A stretch of DNA of 64,000 bases from Clostridiaceae bacterium (GTDB lineage: Bacteria > Bacillota > Clostridia > Peptostreptococcales > Peptostreptococcaceae), in the NCBI GenBank assembly GCA_902362365.1, contig CABIVQ010000003.1, positions 1 through 64,000 of the forward strand. The letters are read 5' to 3'. A model generated the notes under the pieces. It had not been told where the DNA came from, searched no databases, and saw only the letters and a list, made by a program, of their open reading frames with translations. Made by a program: the position numbers and the translations under genes. Positions within the stretch are counted from its first letter, which is position 1. Each line of letters opens with the position of its first letter. This document shows, piece after piece, positions 28,838-38,167 of this stretch.

Positions 28838-29488
28838 ATGACTGCTTTTTTAAATAAAAGAAAAGACATCGTAAAAGTTTTATTTTACATAATTGGTCTT
28901 TCTATTATGGGCCTTGGTATAGCATTAAATGCTATTTCTAACTTTGGTGCAGGACCTTGGGATGCTGTAAATATAGGTGTAAGTTACCATCTGAAGTTAT
29001 CAGTTGGAATTTGTATGAATATTGTAGCTATTCTAAACTTAATTATAGGTGGAATTCTAAATAAAGAATTTCCCAAAATAACACCTATAATAACATCTTT
29101 AGTTCTAGGTCTTTTTGTAGACTTAGGGTTTATCGTTTTTAATGGAATAAGCGCAAATACTTCTATAATACAATTTATATTATTTATGATTTCATTACCG
29201 ATTATAAGCTTAGGTATTTCTATATACTTAGTTTCTGAATTACCTAATACTCCATTAGATTATTTTATGCTTGCAATAAAGTCTAAGTTTAATTTATCTT
29301 TAATGGCAGGTAAAATTGTATCTGAATCTAGTGGACTTATAATTGCTTTATTACTTGGCGGCCCTGTAGGTCTTGGGAGTATAATAATAATCTTTACAAT
29401 AGGACCAATGATGCAATTTTTACACACTTATAGTAAAAATATTTTTAATAAGTTAGTTAATACAGATTTTGATTTAGCTAATAATTAA
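28838..29488 (+). CDS. YczE/YyaS/YitT-family membrane protein
   Basis: 216-residue polytopic membrane protein with five or six helices. Family signatures GLGIALNAISNFGAGPWD near residue 21 and a LPNTPLDYFMLAI segment near residue 130 match the YczE/YyaS/YitT family of unknown transport function. AGGAGGTATAATA precedes the ATG. It stands alone between the gene at 28205 and the deacetylase. Confidence 0.85.
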   Translation: MTAFLNKRKDIVKVLFYIIGLSIMGLGIALNAISNFGAGPWDAVNIGVSYHLKLSVGICMNIVAILNLIIGGILNKEFPKITPIITSLVLGLFVDLGFIVFNGISANTSIIQFILFMISLPIISLGISIYLVSELPNTPLDYFMLAIKSKFNLSLMAGKIVSESSGLIIALLLGGPVGLGSIIIIFTIGPMMQFLHTYSKNIFNKLVNTDFDLANN

Positions 29489-29625
29489 ATAATATATTCT
29501 AATTAAATCTACCCCTTTACTCCTAGTTACAAAACTGTAAGTATTTACACAATAGACCATTTGATATACACAGTATATAATATAAGTATAAGGATTCGAC
29601 AAATTAATATACGAGGGGGAACATT

Positions 29626-30564
29626 ATGAAGAATAATAATATTTTTAGTCCGAAAAAGAAAAAATCTAGTGGATCTAAAAAAGCTTTAACAGTTCTAATG
29701 GCTTGTGTAATTGTATTTGGTGGCGTAAAAGTAGTTTCTGCAACTACTCAATTTTTCAAAGAACAGCAAGCAATAAAATTAGAAGAGAAGCGTAAAGAAG
29801 AAGAGGCTAAAGCCTTGGCTGAAAAAAAACGTAAAGAAGAAGAAGAAAAGAAGAAATATATGGTCGGAGTAAGAAACGATGCAAAAAAATATTCATATGA
29901 TGCTGTTAAGGTCGCAGAAAAATTAGCTTCATTTGACTACTCTAATAACGGCGAAAAAATTGTATTCTTAACTTTTGATGATGGTACTTCTACAACTGTA
30001 ACACCTGAGGTTTTAAGAATATTAAAAGAAAATGATGTTAAAGCTACTTTCTTCGTAACAGGAGAAAATATTGAAAGAGGCGGAGAAAAAGCAAAAGACT
30101 TATTAAAAGAAGAATTAAATAATGGACATGCTATTGCTAATCACTCTTGGTCTCATGACTATAGAAAGTTATACCCAAATAGAACATTAGACTTAGATGC
30201 ATTTTTAGCTGATTTTAAAAAGACTGATGATTTATTAAAAGATACTCTTGGTAAATACTTCTCAACAAGAGTAATTAGATGTCCAGGTGGTCATATGTCT
30301 TGGAGAGGTATGGACGCTTTAGATTCTTATTTAGAAGAAAATAACATGGCTTCAATCGACTGGAATGCATTAAATAAAGATGCTGAAGGTAGAAAGAAAA
30401 ATGCTGATCAACTAGCTGAGGAAGCTATAAAAACATCTGAAGGTAAGGAAATGGTAGTTTTATTAATGCACGATACTTACGGAAAAGAAGAAACTGCCAA
30501 AGCTTTACCTAAAATAATAAAATATTATAAAGATAATGGATATGAATTTAAAACATTAGCTTAG
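29626..30564 (+). CDS. Membrane-anchored polysaccharide deacetylase
   Basis: 312 residues: a basic start, one transmembrane helix (about 20-39), a highly charged Lys/Glu coiled stretch (about 48-78) and a NodB-type deacetylase domain (about 111-312). Metal and catalytic residues are in TFDDGTS (D118/D119), NHSWSHD (H173 and H177), RCPGGHMSW and LLMHDTY. The family removes acetyl groups from peptidoglycan N-acetylglucosamine or N-acetylmuramic acid, giving lysozyme resistance or spore-cortex modification. Single gene, with a terminator directly downstream. Confidence 0.9.
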   Translation: MKNNNIFSPKKKKSSGSKKALTVLMACVIVFGGVKVVSATTQFFKEQQAIKLEEKRKEEEAKALAEKKRKEEEEKKKYMVGVRNDAKKYSYDAVKVAEKLASFDYSNNGEKIVFLTFDDGTSTTVTPEVLRILKENDVKATFFVTGENIERGGEKAKDLLKEELNNGHAIANHSWSHDYRKLYPNRTLDLDAFLADFKKTDDLLKDTLGKYFSTRVIRCPGGHMSWRGMDALDSYLEENNMASIDWNALNKDAEGRKKNADQLAEEAIKTSEGKEMVVLLMHDTYGKEETAKALPKIIKYYKDNGYEFKTLA

Positions 30565-30576
30565 ATTATATAAATA

Positions 30577-30618
30577 AAAGTACCTTAGAATTATAATAAT
30601 GCTCTGAGGTACTTTTTA
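30577..30618. terminator. Bidirectional terminator after the deacetylase gene
   Basis: AAAAGTACCTTAGA pairs with TCTGAGGTACTTTTT (one G-U) across a short AT loop. It serves the deacetylase gene on the plus strand and the convergent manganese catalase gene on the minus strand. Confidence 0.85.
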
Positions 30619-30636
30619 TTTTCATAGCTTATAGAT

Positions 30637-31317
30637 TTATTTTTTTATAGGGTCTTCAAATGATGGAGGTATTATATTGATTTTTCCGTCATGATTATTA
30701 GGTCCAGGTGAAGATAAGTCAAAGTATAACTTAGAGTCTTCTGTAACTCCAAAATCTTTATTTGATCCAGTATCTTTTACTTTATTTAGTGCATCTCTAA
30801 ATAAAGCATTGTGTGCCTCTTCTCTATTAAGTAAGAAATCTATAGTTTCTCTAACATGTTTATCTTCAATTTGTCTATATAAATATTCATAAACAACTTT
30901 TGCTCTTTGTTCTGATGCTATATTTGATAGTAAGTCTGCAACTAAATCTCCTGTTACACTTACATAGTCAGCTGTCCAAGGTACACCTGATGAGTTTTTT
31001 AAATCTGGTGCTAACCCAGATAAAACTTGTGCTTCTAGTTCGCCTACATCAATTGCTTTGTAATCTACATCATGTCCATTTAAAAGATTTATAGTTTGAG
31101 CTACCATTTCCATATGACTTAATTCTTCTGCTGCTATATCTAAAAATAAATCTTTTATTTCAGGATCTTTAACTCTAAAACTTTGTGATAAGTATTGCAT
31201 AGCTGCTTTAAGTTCTCCATTTGCTCCTCCAAGTTGTTCTTGCATTAGGACTGCATATTGAGGATTTGGCTTTTCAACACTTACTTTATGAAATAAATTC
31301 TTATCATGTTTAAACAA
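30637..31317 (-). CDS. Manganese catalase-type (spore-coat-like) protein
   Basis: 226-residue ferritin-like di-metal protein of the manganese catalase family. Helical-bundle ligands are in ELKAAMQYL, AAEELSHMEM and a later EEAHNALF motif (Glu and His). Related proteins in Clostridioides are spore coat components (CotCB/CotD/CotG type), and CotJC in Bacillus belongs to the same family, so a coat location is plausible but not shown. A single gene with an AGGAGG site. Confidence 0.87.
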   Translation of the reverse strand: MFKHDKNLFHKVSVEKPNPQYAVLMQEQLGGANGELKAAMQYLSQSFRVKDPEIKDLFLDIAAEELSHMEMVAQTINLLNGHDVDYKAIDVGELEAQVLSGLAPDLKNSSGVPWTADYVSVTGDLVADLLSNIASEQRAKVVYEYLYRQIEDKHVRETIDFLLNREEAHNALFRDALNKVKDTGSNKDFGVTEDSKLYFDLSSPGPNNHDGKINIIPPSFEDPIKK

Positions 31318-31441
31318 AATATGTACCTCCTTAAATAATTTAGTAATATTATTTCGTTATGAACATCAATTTATTCGCTCTTTACTTCAAAACTTTATAT
31401 TTAACTCATATGTATACTCTGCTTTATTGTACTTTATAAAT

Positions 31442-31478
31442 AAAGAAGCTACTCTAATTACTAGAGTAGCTTTCTTTT
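31442..31478 (-). terminator. Terminator after the GGCT-like gene
   Basis: AAAGAAGCTACTCTA pairs with TAGAGTAGCTTTCTTT around a 4-nt loop, directly downstream of the gamma-glutamylcyclotransferase-like gene, ending the pyroglutamate cluster. Confidence 0.85.
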
Positions 31479-31482
31479 TAAT

Positions 31483-31914
31483 TTACTTTGTAAGCATATA
31501 TTTTTTCCAATCACCATTTGAAATATATATTGATTTACTATCAAACTCTTTATCTTTATCTTTGTTATAGAAATACACAAAACACTTTTCTTTTGTATTA
31601 GTTGTAATGTCTTCTACATCTAAAATCACCTTATGATATTCATTGTCAGGATTATTTTCACTTATAAACCCTTCCATTTCATCCATAGCTTTTACAGTTT
31701 CTTCATAATCATCTTCATTTATGACCATTATTTCACCTAATATTGTATCATTACCATGAGTTATTGCTGGATACCCCTTATAAGGCATATGATGTAATTT
31801 CATATTTTCAAGCTTAGCTTCTTTTTTATTAGATACTTTACCTTCTAAATATTTATTATAGTTGAAGAATCCTTCTCTTAAACTTCCATAAACAAAAATA
31901 TTAATATTTCTCAT
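31483..31914 (-). CDS. Gamma-glutamylcyclotransferase-like (AIG2/GGCT) protein
   Basis: 143 residues with the BtrG/GGCT fold signature FVYGSLREG at the N-terminus and an acidic catalytic region near MDEMEGF. Family members release 5-oxoproline from gamma-glutamyl compounds, which fits its place after a pyroglutamyl peptidase gene. Start is ATG overlapping the pcp stop codon (TAATG); the earlier in-frame TTG is within pcp. Confidence 0.8.
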   Translation of the reverse strand: MRNINIFVYGSLREGFFNYNKYLEGKVSNKKEAKLENMKLHHMPYKGYPAITHGNDTILGEIMVINEDDYEETVKAMDEMEGFISENNPDNEYHKVILDVEDITTNTKEKCFVYFYNKDKDKEFDSKSIYISNGDWKKYMLTK

Positions 31915-32555
31915 TAGCAAATTTCTCCACCTATAGTTTTTATATCTTCGTTGTATAAAGTACAGGCTTCTATTGCAAGCTCTAATCCCCTAACTATTTC
32001 ATTTAAAGACATATATGGTGTATTTTTCTTATCCATAACTTGAGAAGTCATATAAGGTATATGTATAAAACCACCTTTTATGTTAGGATACTTTTTATCT
32101 ATCATATATAATATCCCGTACATTACATGATTACATACAAACGTACCTGCTGTATTAGATAAAGTTGCTGGTATATTGTTATCATTCATGTGCTTTATCA
32201 TTGCTTTTACTGGTAAATTCGTAAAATATGCAGCTTGACCATCTTCTTGTATTATTTCATCTGTTGGTTGATTTCCTTCATTATCTTTTATTCTAAAATC
32301 ATCTATATTTATAGCAACTCTTTCTGGAGTTATATCAAATCTACCTCCAGCTTGTCCTACAGATATTACTATATCTGGATTATGAGTTTTTATAGCATCC
32401 TCAATTGCTTTAACTGATTTAGTTTGAACTGTAGGTATAGTTATCTTTATAACTTCAGCTCCATTTATATTATTACTTACCATCTTTACAGCCTCTTCAG
32501 CTGGATTTACTGGTTCTCCTCCAAATGGGTCAAATCCTGTTAATAAAATCTTCAT
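31914..32555 (-). CDS. pcp: Pyroglutamyl peptidase I
   Basis: Cysteine peptidase removing N-terminal pyroglutamate. 213 residues with the family start [18 protein letters not shown], the Glu-containing [11 protein letters not shown] region, and the catalytic cysteine in [11 protein letters not shown] with a downstream histidine (FIHIPYM). It is last but one in the DUF969-DUF979-pcp-GGCT-like cluster, consistent with uptake and turnover of 5-oxoproline-containing peptides. Confidence 0.95.
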   Translation of the reverse strand: MKILLTGFDPFGGEPVNPAEEAVKMVSNNINGAEVIKITIPTVQTKSVKAIEDAIKTHNPDIVISVGQAGGRFDITPERVAINIDDFRIKDNEGNQPTDEIIQEDGQAAYFTNLPVKAMIKHMNDNNIPATLSNTAGTFVCNHVMYGILYMIDKKYPNIKGGFIHIPYMTSQVMDKKNTPYMSLNEIVRGLELAIEACTLYNEDIKTIGGEIC

Positions 32556-32592
32556 CGTCTTTCCTCCTATAAAGAATTACCTATATTTATAA

Positions 32593-33522
32593 TTAAAATC
32601 CTAAAGTGTACATAAGAATTATATGTACTACTAATAAAATTAAAGCTAAAGGAGCTTGTGCTTTTATTACTGCATTTTTATCTTTAAGTTCTAATAAGGC
32701 TGCTGGTAATACGTTAAAGTTTGCAGCCATTGGCGTTAAAAATGTTCCACAGTATCCAGCTGTTAATGCAAGCATTGAACATACTACTGGATCTCCACCT
32801 TGAGCAAAGACAAATGGTATACCAACACCAACAGTTATAACAGAAAATGCCGCAAATGCATTACCCATAATTGCTGTAAATAATGCCATACCTACACAGT
32901 ATGCTATAACGCCTATTAATATATTTCCTTGTGGTATAACACCTGATATTATAGATGATATTTTATCTCCTACACCAGCTACAGTAAATAATACTCCTAA
33001 AGATGCTAGTAATTGAGGAAGTATTGTGAATGATCCCATGGCTTGGTACATTCTGTTACTATCTTCAAGAAATTCTATCGGCTTAGCTTTAGTTATTACA
33101 AAAGTTATTACCAATGATACAGTTGAAGATATACCTATTGCTACTGTTCCAGAAAGTTCAGTAAATTGAGCTATAAGCATAGCTACTATAGCTATAAGTA
33201 ATGAAGGTATAAATATTTTCAAACCTAATTTTTCTGCTTTTAAGTTCGCAAATGTTTCATCTAATTGTTTTAATGTTCCTACATTTATTTGCTTAGTTGC
33301 TGATAATACTGCTATAACAACTACTAATATACCTACTATTGTATTTGGTATTAGTTTTCCAAATATAAATGTTACCGACAATATTCCCCAGAATATTGCT
33401 GTTCCTATTCTAGTTTTGTGATTTTTATCTTTTAATGTGAATACCATTGTTATTCCCATGTATAATCCTAATATTATGTAAAATAGCTCTAATAAACTGT
33501 TTGAAAGTTGTGCCATATCCAT
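32593..33522 (-). CDS. DUF979 membrane protein, putative 5-oxoproline transporter subunit
   Basis: About 309 residues with roughly ten transmembrane helices and many conserved glycines (GGDPVVCSM, YCGTFLTPMAANFN). DUF979 and DUF969 proteins occur as neighbours and are associated with pyroglutamate metabolism in many Firmicutes; a transport role is inferred from that context. Start set at the ATG nine bases after AGGAGGTG; the in-frame GTG 12 bp upstream is within that site. Gap to DUF969 is one base. Confidence 0.82.
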   Translation of the reverse strand: MDMAQLSNSLLELFYIILGLYMGITMVFTLKDKNHKTRIGTAIFWGILSVTFIFGKLIPNTIVGILVVVIAVLSATKQINVGTLKQLDETFANLKAEKLGLKIFIPSLLIAIVAMLIAQFTELSGTVAIGISSTVSLVITFVITKAKPIEFLEDSNRMYQAMGSFTILPQLLASLGVLFTVAGVGDKISSIISGVIPQGNILIGVIAYCVGMALFTAIMGNAFAAFSVITVGVGIPFVFAQGGDPVVCSMLALTAGYCGTFLTPMAANFNVLPAALLELKDKNAVIKAQAPLALILLVVHIILMYTLGF

Positions 33523-33523
33523 A

Positions 33524-34213
33524 TTACTTTGCACCTCCTACATTGCTATTTCTAGAAGCATATTTCTTATTTAACTTTTTATCAAATAATATATTTTGTA
33601 TTACCCATATAATAAGCGATATAATAGCTACAGGTATAGCAGCCTTATTAAGCTGAAGTGGATCAACTATTATTCCTTGAGATTCTAACGTTGATACTAT
33701 CAACAATATCCCTGCATTAGCTAAGAATAAATTTTGAGCACAGAAGTTACCTATATTATCAGATGCTGCTGCCTGAGCTCTTATTTTATCTAAATCTTTT
33801 TCATCTAATTCTCCATATTTCGCAACAGCTGCACCTTCAGCCATTGGACTTACAAGAGGTCTAACAAATTGCGGATGTCCTCCAAGAGTAACCCCCATAG
33901 CTATTGTAGCTTCTCTTATAAATGTGTATCCACTTAAAAGGATACCTGTTGATAAACCGTTCGCCTTCTTAATAATCATTATTGCTTTAGCCTTTAATCC
34001 ATATCTTTCACATAAACCTATTATTGGTATAGTAAGCATGAATAAGCAAGTTGTTCTATTAGTTATAAACGCTTCTCCTAAAGTATTAAGTATCTCTACA
34101 ATACTCATGTCTGCTACTAGTCCTGTTGCAACACCAGCTGTCACTACAACTGCTATTGTATCCAGCTTTAAAGCAAATCCTGCGATTATAATTAAGATTC
34201 CTACTAATTCCAT
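33524..34213 (-). CDS. DUF969 membrane protein, putative 5-oxoproline transporter subunit
   Basis: 229 residues with five to six transmembrane helices and a conserved region GVTLGGHPQFVRPLVSPMAEGA, typical of DUF969. First gene of the cluster with DUF979, pcp and the GGCT-like gene, so the operon likely handles pyroglutamyl compounds. Transport by the DUF969/DUF979 pair is a family-level inference. Confidence 0.82.
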   Translation of the reverse strand: MELVGILIIIAGFALKLDTIAVVVTAGVATGLVADMSIVEILNTLGEAFITNRTTCLFMLTIPIIGLCERYGLKAKAIMIIKKANGLSTGILLSGYTFIREATIAMGVTLGGHPQFVRPLVSPMAEGAAVAKYGELDEKDLDKIRAQAAASDNIGNFCAQNLFLANAGILLIVSTLESQGIIVDPLQLNKAAIPVAIISLIIWVIQNILFDKKLNKKYASRNSNVGGAK

Positions 34214-34359
34214 GATGTCACCTTCTCCTCTAAAATTTTATATAGTTAGTTATCTTAGTATTAATTATATAACGATTTTCTTTCAAAGTAAACATTTTCC
34301 GACAAATTGTTTGAAAATATAGAATTAATTTAATATACTGATTTGTATTTTTAATCAGC

Positions 34360-34419
34360 AAAACACCTCCAACTAATCAATATAGATTTAATCTATACAT
34401 CATAGTCAGAGGTGTTTTT
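34360..34419. terminator. Hairpin terminator after yebC
   Basis: AAAACACCTC pairs with GAGGTGTTTTT, with an inner TATAGAT/ATCTATA stem, about 70 bp after the yebC stop and ahead of the DUF969 promoter. The remaining parts of the yebC/DUF969 gap hold nothing I recognise. Confidence 0.7.
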
Positions 34420-34489
34420 ATTTATCTTAACATATAAATATATTCAATTATAAAATCTTCAAATTATTGATATAACTTAATTTTAAAAA

Positions 34490-35212
34490 CTATTCAGCTA
34501 TTTCCCAGTTATGATATACATTTTGAACATCGTCATCATCTTCTAACATATCAACTAATTTGTTCATGTTCTTTAATTGAGTTTCATCAGTTAATTCAGT
34601 AGTAGTTTGAGGTATTAGCTTAACTTGTGCAGATATGAATTCATATCCTTTAGCTGCTAATTCATCTCTAACTGCTGCAAAATCTTCTGGCGCAGTTACT
34701 ACTTCATATCCGTCTTCTTCAGCTATAAAATCTTCTGCTCCAGCTTCTAAAGCTATTTCCATTAACTCATCTTCAGTAACATCATCATTAGCTTCTATTA
34801 ATATTTGTCCTTTATTATCAAACATGAATGATACACAACCACTAGTTCCTAAGTTACCTCCATTTTTATCGAAGTAATATCTTACATTACCAGCTGTTCT
34901 ATTTTTGTTATCAGTTAATGTTTCAACTATAACTGCAACTCCTCCTGGTCCGTATCCTTCATAAACTATAGTTTCAAAGTTTTCATTAGCTCCACCGCCT
35001 GCACCTTTTGCTATAGCTCTTTCTAAGTTATCATTTGGCATATTATCAGCCTTAGCTTTTTCTATAGCAGTTTTTAATGCTGCATTGTATTCTGGATCTG
35101 GTCCACCTTCTTTAGCTGCAACAGCTATTGCTCTAGCATGTTTAGTAAATATTTTCGCTCTTTTAGCGTCTTGCTTACCTTTTCTGTTGATTATATTTCC
35201 TATACGTCCCAT
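34490..35212 (-). CDS. yebC: YebC/PmpR-family probable transcriptional regulator
   Basis: 240-residue protein with the strongly conserved N-terminus ([28 protein letters not shown]) and the [10 protein letters not shown] and CVSFMFD blocks of the YebC/PmpR family. Members bind DNA, and some have been linked to translation of difficult sequences. It is a single gene with its own ribosome-binding site. Confidence 0.94.
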   Translation of the reverse strand: MGRIGNIINRKGKQDAKRAKIFTKHARAIAVAAKEGGPDPEYNAALKTAIEKAKADNMPNDNLERAIAKGAGGGANENFETIVYEGYGPGGVAVIVETLTDNKNRTAGNVRYYFDKNGGNLGTSGCVSFMFDNKGQILIEANDDVTEDELMEIALEAGAEDFIAEEDGYEVVTAPEDFAAVRDELAAKGYEFISAQVKLIPQTTTELTDETQLKNMNKLVDMLEDDDDVQNVYHNWEIAE

Positions 35213-35351
35213 AATTCCACTCCTTAATACGTATAATAGTGTTTTATTAATTCACGAGTATAAGTATTTCATATACCCATATATTTATAAATTTAATAAA
35301 TTAAAATTTAATTTACTAATAAATTTTAGCACAAATAGTTCTTTTAGTAAA

Positions 35352-36122
35352 TTAGAACTTAGGTGGTGCTGGTGCCACTGCTCTTTTATGAGCACTTATT
35401 CTATGTAATCTTTCTATTATTTCTCTATCTTTTTGAGGCACTACTTCTAATCTACCTTCTACTACTGCATCTATCATATTATATGTAGTTCCCATTTCAT
35501 TTTCATCAGTTTGTCCTTCCCATAAACCTGCTGATGGTGCTCTATTTATTACATCTTCATGTACTCCAAGTACTTTAGCCCATTCATAAACTTCTGCTTT
35601 AGTTATATTTGCAATTGGAAGTAAATCCACTCCACCATCTCCATACTTTGTGAAGTATCCTGTATAAACTTCAGCTGCATTATCTGTTCCTACTACTAAG
35701 TAATTTAAATTGTTTGCTACAGTATAAAGTGTACTCATTCTAACTCTTGCTCTTAAATTTGCATCCGATATTTGTTTATTATTTTCATTGTATATTTCTT
35801 TATTTTGTAATTGATTGAATACTTTATTTAATATTTCCTCTTGTTGCTTTGTTAAGTCTAGTTCTATATGTTTTATTCCACACCCATTTATAACTTTTAA
35901 AGCATCTTCCTTATCCTTTGGATTGCTATTTATCTCCATTATTACCCCTACTGAATTTTCTGGAAAAGCTCTTTTTATAAGGTTACAAACTACTGCAGAA
36001 TCTATTCCTCCAGAAACTCCAACTACTAGCCCTTTACAATTAGCTTCCTTTACTTTTTCTCTAAGCCACTCAACAGTTTTTTCTATTTTTATTTCTATAT
36101 CTGTTTTTAAACTTGCTTGCAT
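35352..36122 (-). CDS. nadE: Ammonia-dependent NAD+ synthetase
   Basis: Amidates nicotinic-acid adenine dinucleotide to NAD+. 256 residues, lacking a glutaminase domain, so ammonia-dependent. The PP-loop SGGIDSAV lies near residue 35; RMSTLYTVAN, GTDNAAEVYTGYFTKYGDGG and PSAGLWEGQTDE motifs are typical. Divergent from the TauE pair; the region 36123-36290 between them carries both promoters but no clear operator. Confidence 0.95.
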   Translation of the reverse strand: MQASLKTDIEIKIEKTVEWLREKVKEANCKGLVVGVSGGIDSAVVCNLIKRAFPENSVGVIMEINSNPKDKEDALKVINGCGIKHIELDLTKQQEEILNKVFNQLQNKEIYNENNKQISDANLRARVRMSTLYTVANNLNYLVVGTDNAAEVYTGYFTKYGDGGVDLLPIANITKAEVYEWAKVLGVHEDVINRAPSAGLWEGQTDENEMGTTYNMIDAVVEGRLEVVPQKDREIIERLHRISAHKRAVAPAPPKF

Positions 36123-36290
36123 ATTATTTTTTTCCTCCCTAGAATTTATATAAATTCATTATATCATATAATTTTTATTCTTTTGGTATTATGTGGCAGT
36201 GTAAACTATTATATTTATATACTTTATATTAAGTTTTCCTTATATATAAATATAATTCAATAATTCTGTGCAAAATACAAATTAAAGAAG

Positions 36291-36668
36291 GTGATAATTA
36301 TAAAAAATAAGCATTTTGACTTTAATATAAAAAATACTATAATCGGTATATTCACAGGATTTGTAAATGGTATTTTTGGTTCAGGAGGAGGAACTCTTTT
36401 AGTACCTATTTTAAATAATATTCTAGATGTTGAAGAACATAAATCTCATGCAACAGCTCTTGCTATAATAATATTTTTATCTTCTGCAAGTTCTGTTATT
36501 TATATTTCAAAAGGTACTTATGACATAACATTAACTATACAGGCTGCCATTGGAAGTATTATCGGTGGTATTATTGGCGCAAAATTATTATGCAAAGTTA
36601 CGGGTAGATTCCTTAGAATTTCATTTGGAGTAATTATGATAATTGCTGCTTTAAGGATGGTGTTTTAA
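36291..36668 (+). CDS. TauE/SafE-family permease, half-size subunit 1
   Basis: 125 residues, four transmembrane helices, one half of the usual eight-helix TauE/SafE fold (sulfite/organosulfonate exporter family). Conserved glycine motif FVNGIFGSGGGTLLVP lies near residue 20. The start is unclear: the in-frame GTG at 36291 is inside the AAGAAGGTGAT ribosome-binding site, while better-spaced codons are ATT at 36297 or ATA at 36300, both very rare starts. Its stop overlaps the next gene's ATG (TAATG), so the two are translationally coupled. Confidence 0.85.
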   Translation: MIIIKNKHFDFNIKNTIIGIFTGFVNGIFGSGGGTLLVPILNNILDVEEHKSHATALAIIIFLSSASSVIYISKGTYDITLTIQAAIGSIIGGIIGAKLLCKVTGRFLRISFGVIMIIAALRMVF

Positions 36669-37048
36669 TGTTAATCGCAATAATAGGATTCTTTGCTGGA
36701 ATAATAGGTGGAATGGGTATGGGGGGCGGTACAATTTTAATCCCTGCCTTAGTACTATTTGCGTCTATTGACCCTAAGATAGCACAAAGCGTTAATTTAC
36801 TTTCATCTATACCAATGACTATCTTTGCACTTCTTATACATATAAAAAATAAAAAAGTTGTATTTAAATTAGTTCTACCAATCGCTTTATTTGGCGTTAT
36901 AGGAGCAATCTTTGGCTCTTTTGTGGCTAATTATCTTTCTTCTGATTTATTAAGAAAAATTTTTGGAGGATTCTTATTACTAGTTGGTGCATACGAAGTT
37001 AGAAAAGGTATCAAAGAACCTAAAGGAAATTGTAAGAAGAAAAAATAA
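36668..37048 (+). CDS. TauE/SafE-family permease, half-size subunit 2
   Basis: 126 residues, four transmembrane helices, second half of a TauE/SafE-type permease with FFAGIIGGMGMGGGTILIPAL near the N-terminus. Each half begins with the same glycine-rich motif, reflecting the internal duplication of full-length family members. The two proteins presumably form a heterodimer equal to one full transporter. Substrate unknown. Confidence 0.88.
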   Translation: MLIAIIGFFAGIIGGMGMGGGTILIPALVLFASIDPKIAQSVNLLSSIPMTIFALLIHIKNKKVVFKLVLPIALFGVIGAIFGSFVANYLSSDLLRKIFGGFLLLVGAYEVRKGIKEPKGNCKKKK

Positions 37049-37051
37049 TAT

Positions 37052-37098
37052 AAAGGTATACATGATTTAAAATCTCATCTTCTATCATGTATACCTTT
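37052..37098. terminator. Bidirectional terminator after the TauE pair
   Basis: A perfect 15-bp stem, AAAGGTATACATGAT with ATCATGTATACCTTT, separates the TauE genes from the convergent TPR gene. Confidence 0.9.
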
Positions 37099-37105
37099 AC
37101 TTATC

Positions 37106-37705
37106 CTAAATCATACTTTCTAATTTAAGAATTATATCTTTATATCTCTTATCATTCTTTATAAAGTCATATCTATCTTCACTAATTACTCTCTTTAAAT
37201 TAGCTACAACATATGACTTTGAATGTACTCCTTCAAATAATTCAATTCCATCAAATAATAAATGTCCCTCAAGGTTGTGATTATGATTTACGCTATCTAT
37301 TATTTTTTCTATATGTTCTAACGTTTTTTCTATATTTTTTTCTTTTGAGTATACTTCTGAAGACATTAGACTTGTACCAATTGCATATATATCTTCTAAA
37401 TTAAAAATTCTTAATAACTCACTTTGAATGTTTAATATTTCCTTAGCATTTGAAATATTATTATCCTTCATAGATAAGCTTACATAACTATCCAAAGACA
37501 TTTTTATATTACTTATTCTCTTATACGTTAAGTTTCTTAAGATTTTTTTTGCCTCATCATACTTTCCTTGATTAATATATAATCCAACTAACATGTCATC
37601 TCTATCAGCTGTAACTTTTGGCAAGCTTAGTAAAATTTCTTCTGCCTTGTCATATTCTTCATTCATAGTATATAAAGAGCTTAATGTATATTTTGATTTT
37701 TCCAT
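37106..37705 (-). CDS. TPR-like C-terminal half of a split regulator
   Basis: 199 residues of helical, tetratricopeptide-like repeats (YTMNEEYDKAEEILLSLP and YINQGKYDEAKKILRN are clear repeat units). It lies in the same frame as the upstream helix-turn-helix half and is separated from it only by one TAA stop plus three codons, so it is most likely the remainder of one interrupted gene. An ATG follows the stop by three codons with a weak GGGA site, so reinitiation could still make this part. Alone it has no DNA-binding domain. Confidence 0.7.
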   Translation of the reverse strand: MEKSKYTLSSLYTMNEEYDKAEEILLSLPKVTADRDDMLVGLYINQGKYDEAKKILRNLTYKRISNIKMSLDSYVSLSMKDNNISNAKEILNIQSELLRIFNLEDIYAIGTSLMSSEVYSKEKNIEKTLEHIEKIIDSVNHNHNLEGHLLFDGIELFEGVHSKSYVVANLKRVISEDRYDFIKNDKRYKDIILKLESMI

Positions 37706-37714
37706 TATTTCCCG

Positions 37715-38167
37715 TTATTTACTATTCATTGACTGTTCCAATAATTCTATAGCTTTATTAAGTATTATCTGTGCCTCTTCATCACTAGATGCACTAGCTA
37801 AAGACATCATATAAAGAGATCCTATTCTAAATTTCAAGAATAAATTATTTGGATATTGTCTTATATACTCTTCACAAGTCTTCATAGCATTTTCTACGCT
37901 ATCTGTTTCAAACAATTTTGCACACTCTAGATTTATTCTCATAACTTCTTCATTAGAAATTTCCATCTCATAGTTTAAAAGATTATCTATACTAGTATTA
38001 AAAAATCTAGCTATTGAAGGTAATATAGTAATATCCGGATATGAATTTTTACTCTCCCATTTTGATACTGCTGCTACAGATACACCTACCGCATTAGCTA
38101 AACTCTCTTGTGTTATTCCTTTTTCTTTTCTTAATTTATATATAACTTTACCAATAGATAATTCCAT
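37715..38167 (-). CDS. XRE-family helix-turn-helix half of a split regulator
   Basis: 150 residues: an XRE/Cro HTH domain (about 6-65, with KGITQESLANAVGVSVAAVSKWE) and the first TPR-like helices (about 75-150). It ends at a premature TAA; the remaining TPR repeats follow in frame. Such HTH-TPR regulators usually sense peptides or ligands through the TPR part, so this shortened product would probably have lost its sensory domain. AGGAGGCAATT precedes the ATG. Confidence 0.8.
   Translation of the reverse strand: MELSIGKVIYKLRKEKGITQESLANAVGVSVAAVSKWESKNSYPDITILPSIARFFNTSIDNLLNYEMEISNEEVMRINLECAKLFETDSVENAMKTCEEYIRQYPNNLFLKFRIGSLYMMSLASASSDEEAQIILNKAIELLEQSMNSK

Larger units (their letters stand above)
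37106..38167 (-). pseudogene. XRE-HTH/TPR regulator interrupted by an in-frame stop
   Basis: The reading frame starting at 38167 and the one ending at 37106 are the same frame: after residue 150 comes TAA (37715-37717), then CGG GAA ATA ATG continues straight into the TPR part. Joined, they give a helix-turn-helix plus TPR regulator of about 353 residues, a common clostridial architecture. A single base change would restore the frame. Confidence 0.75.
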
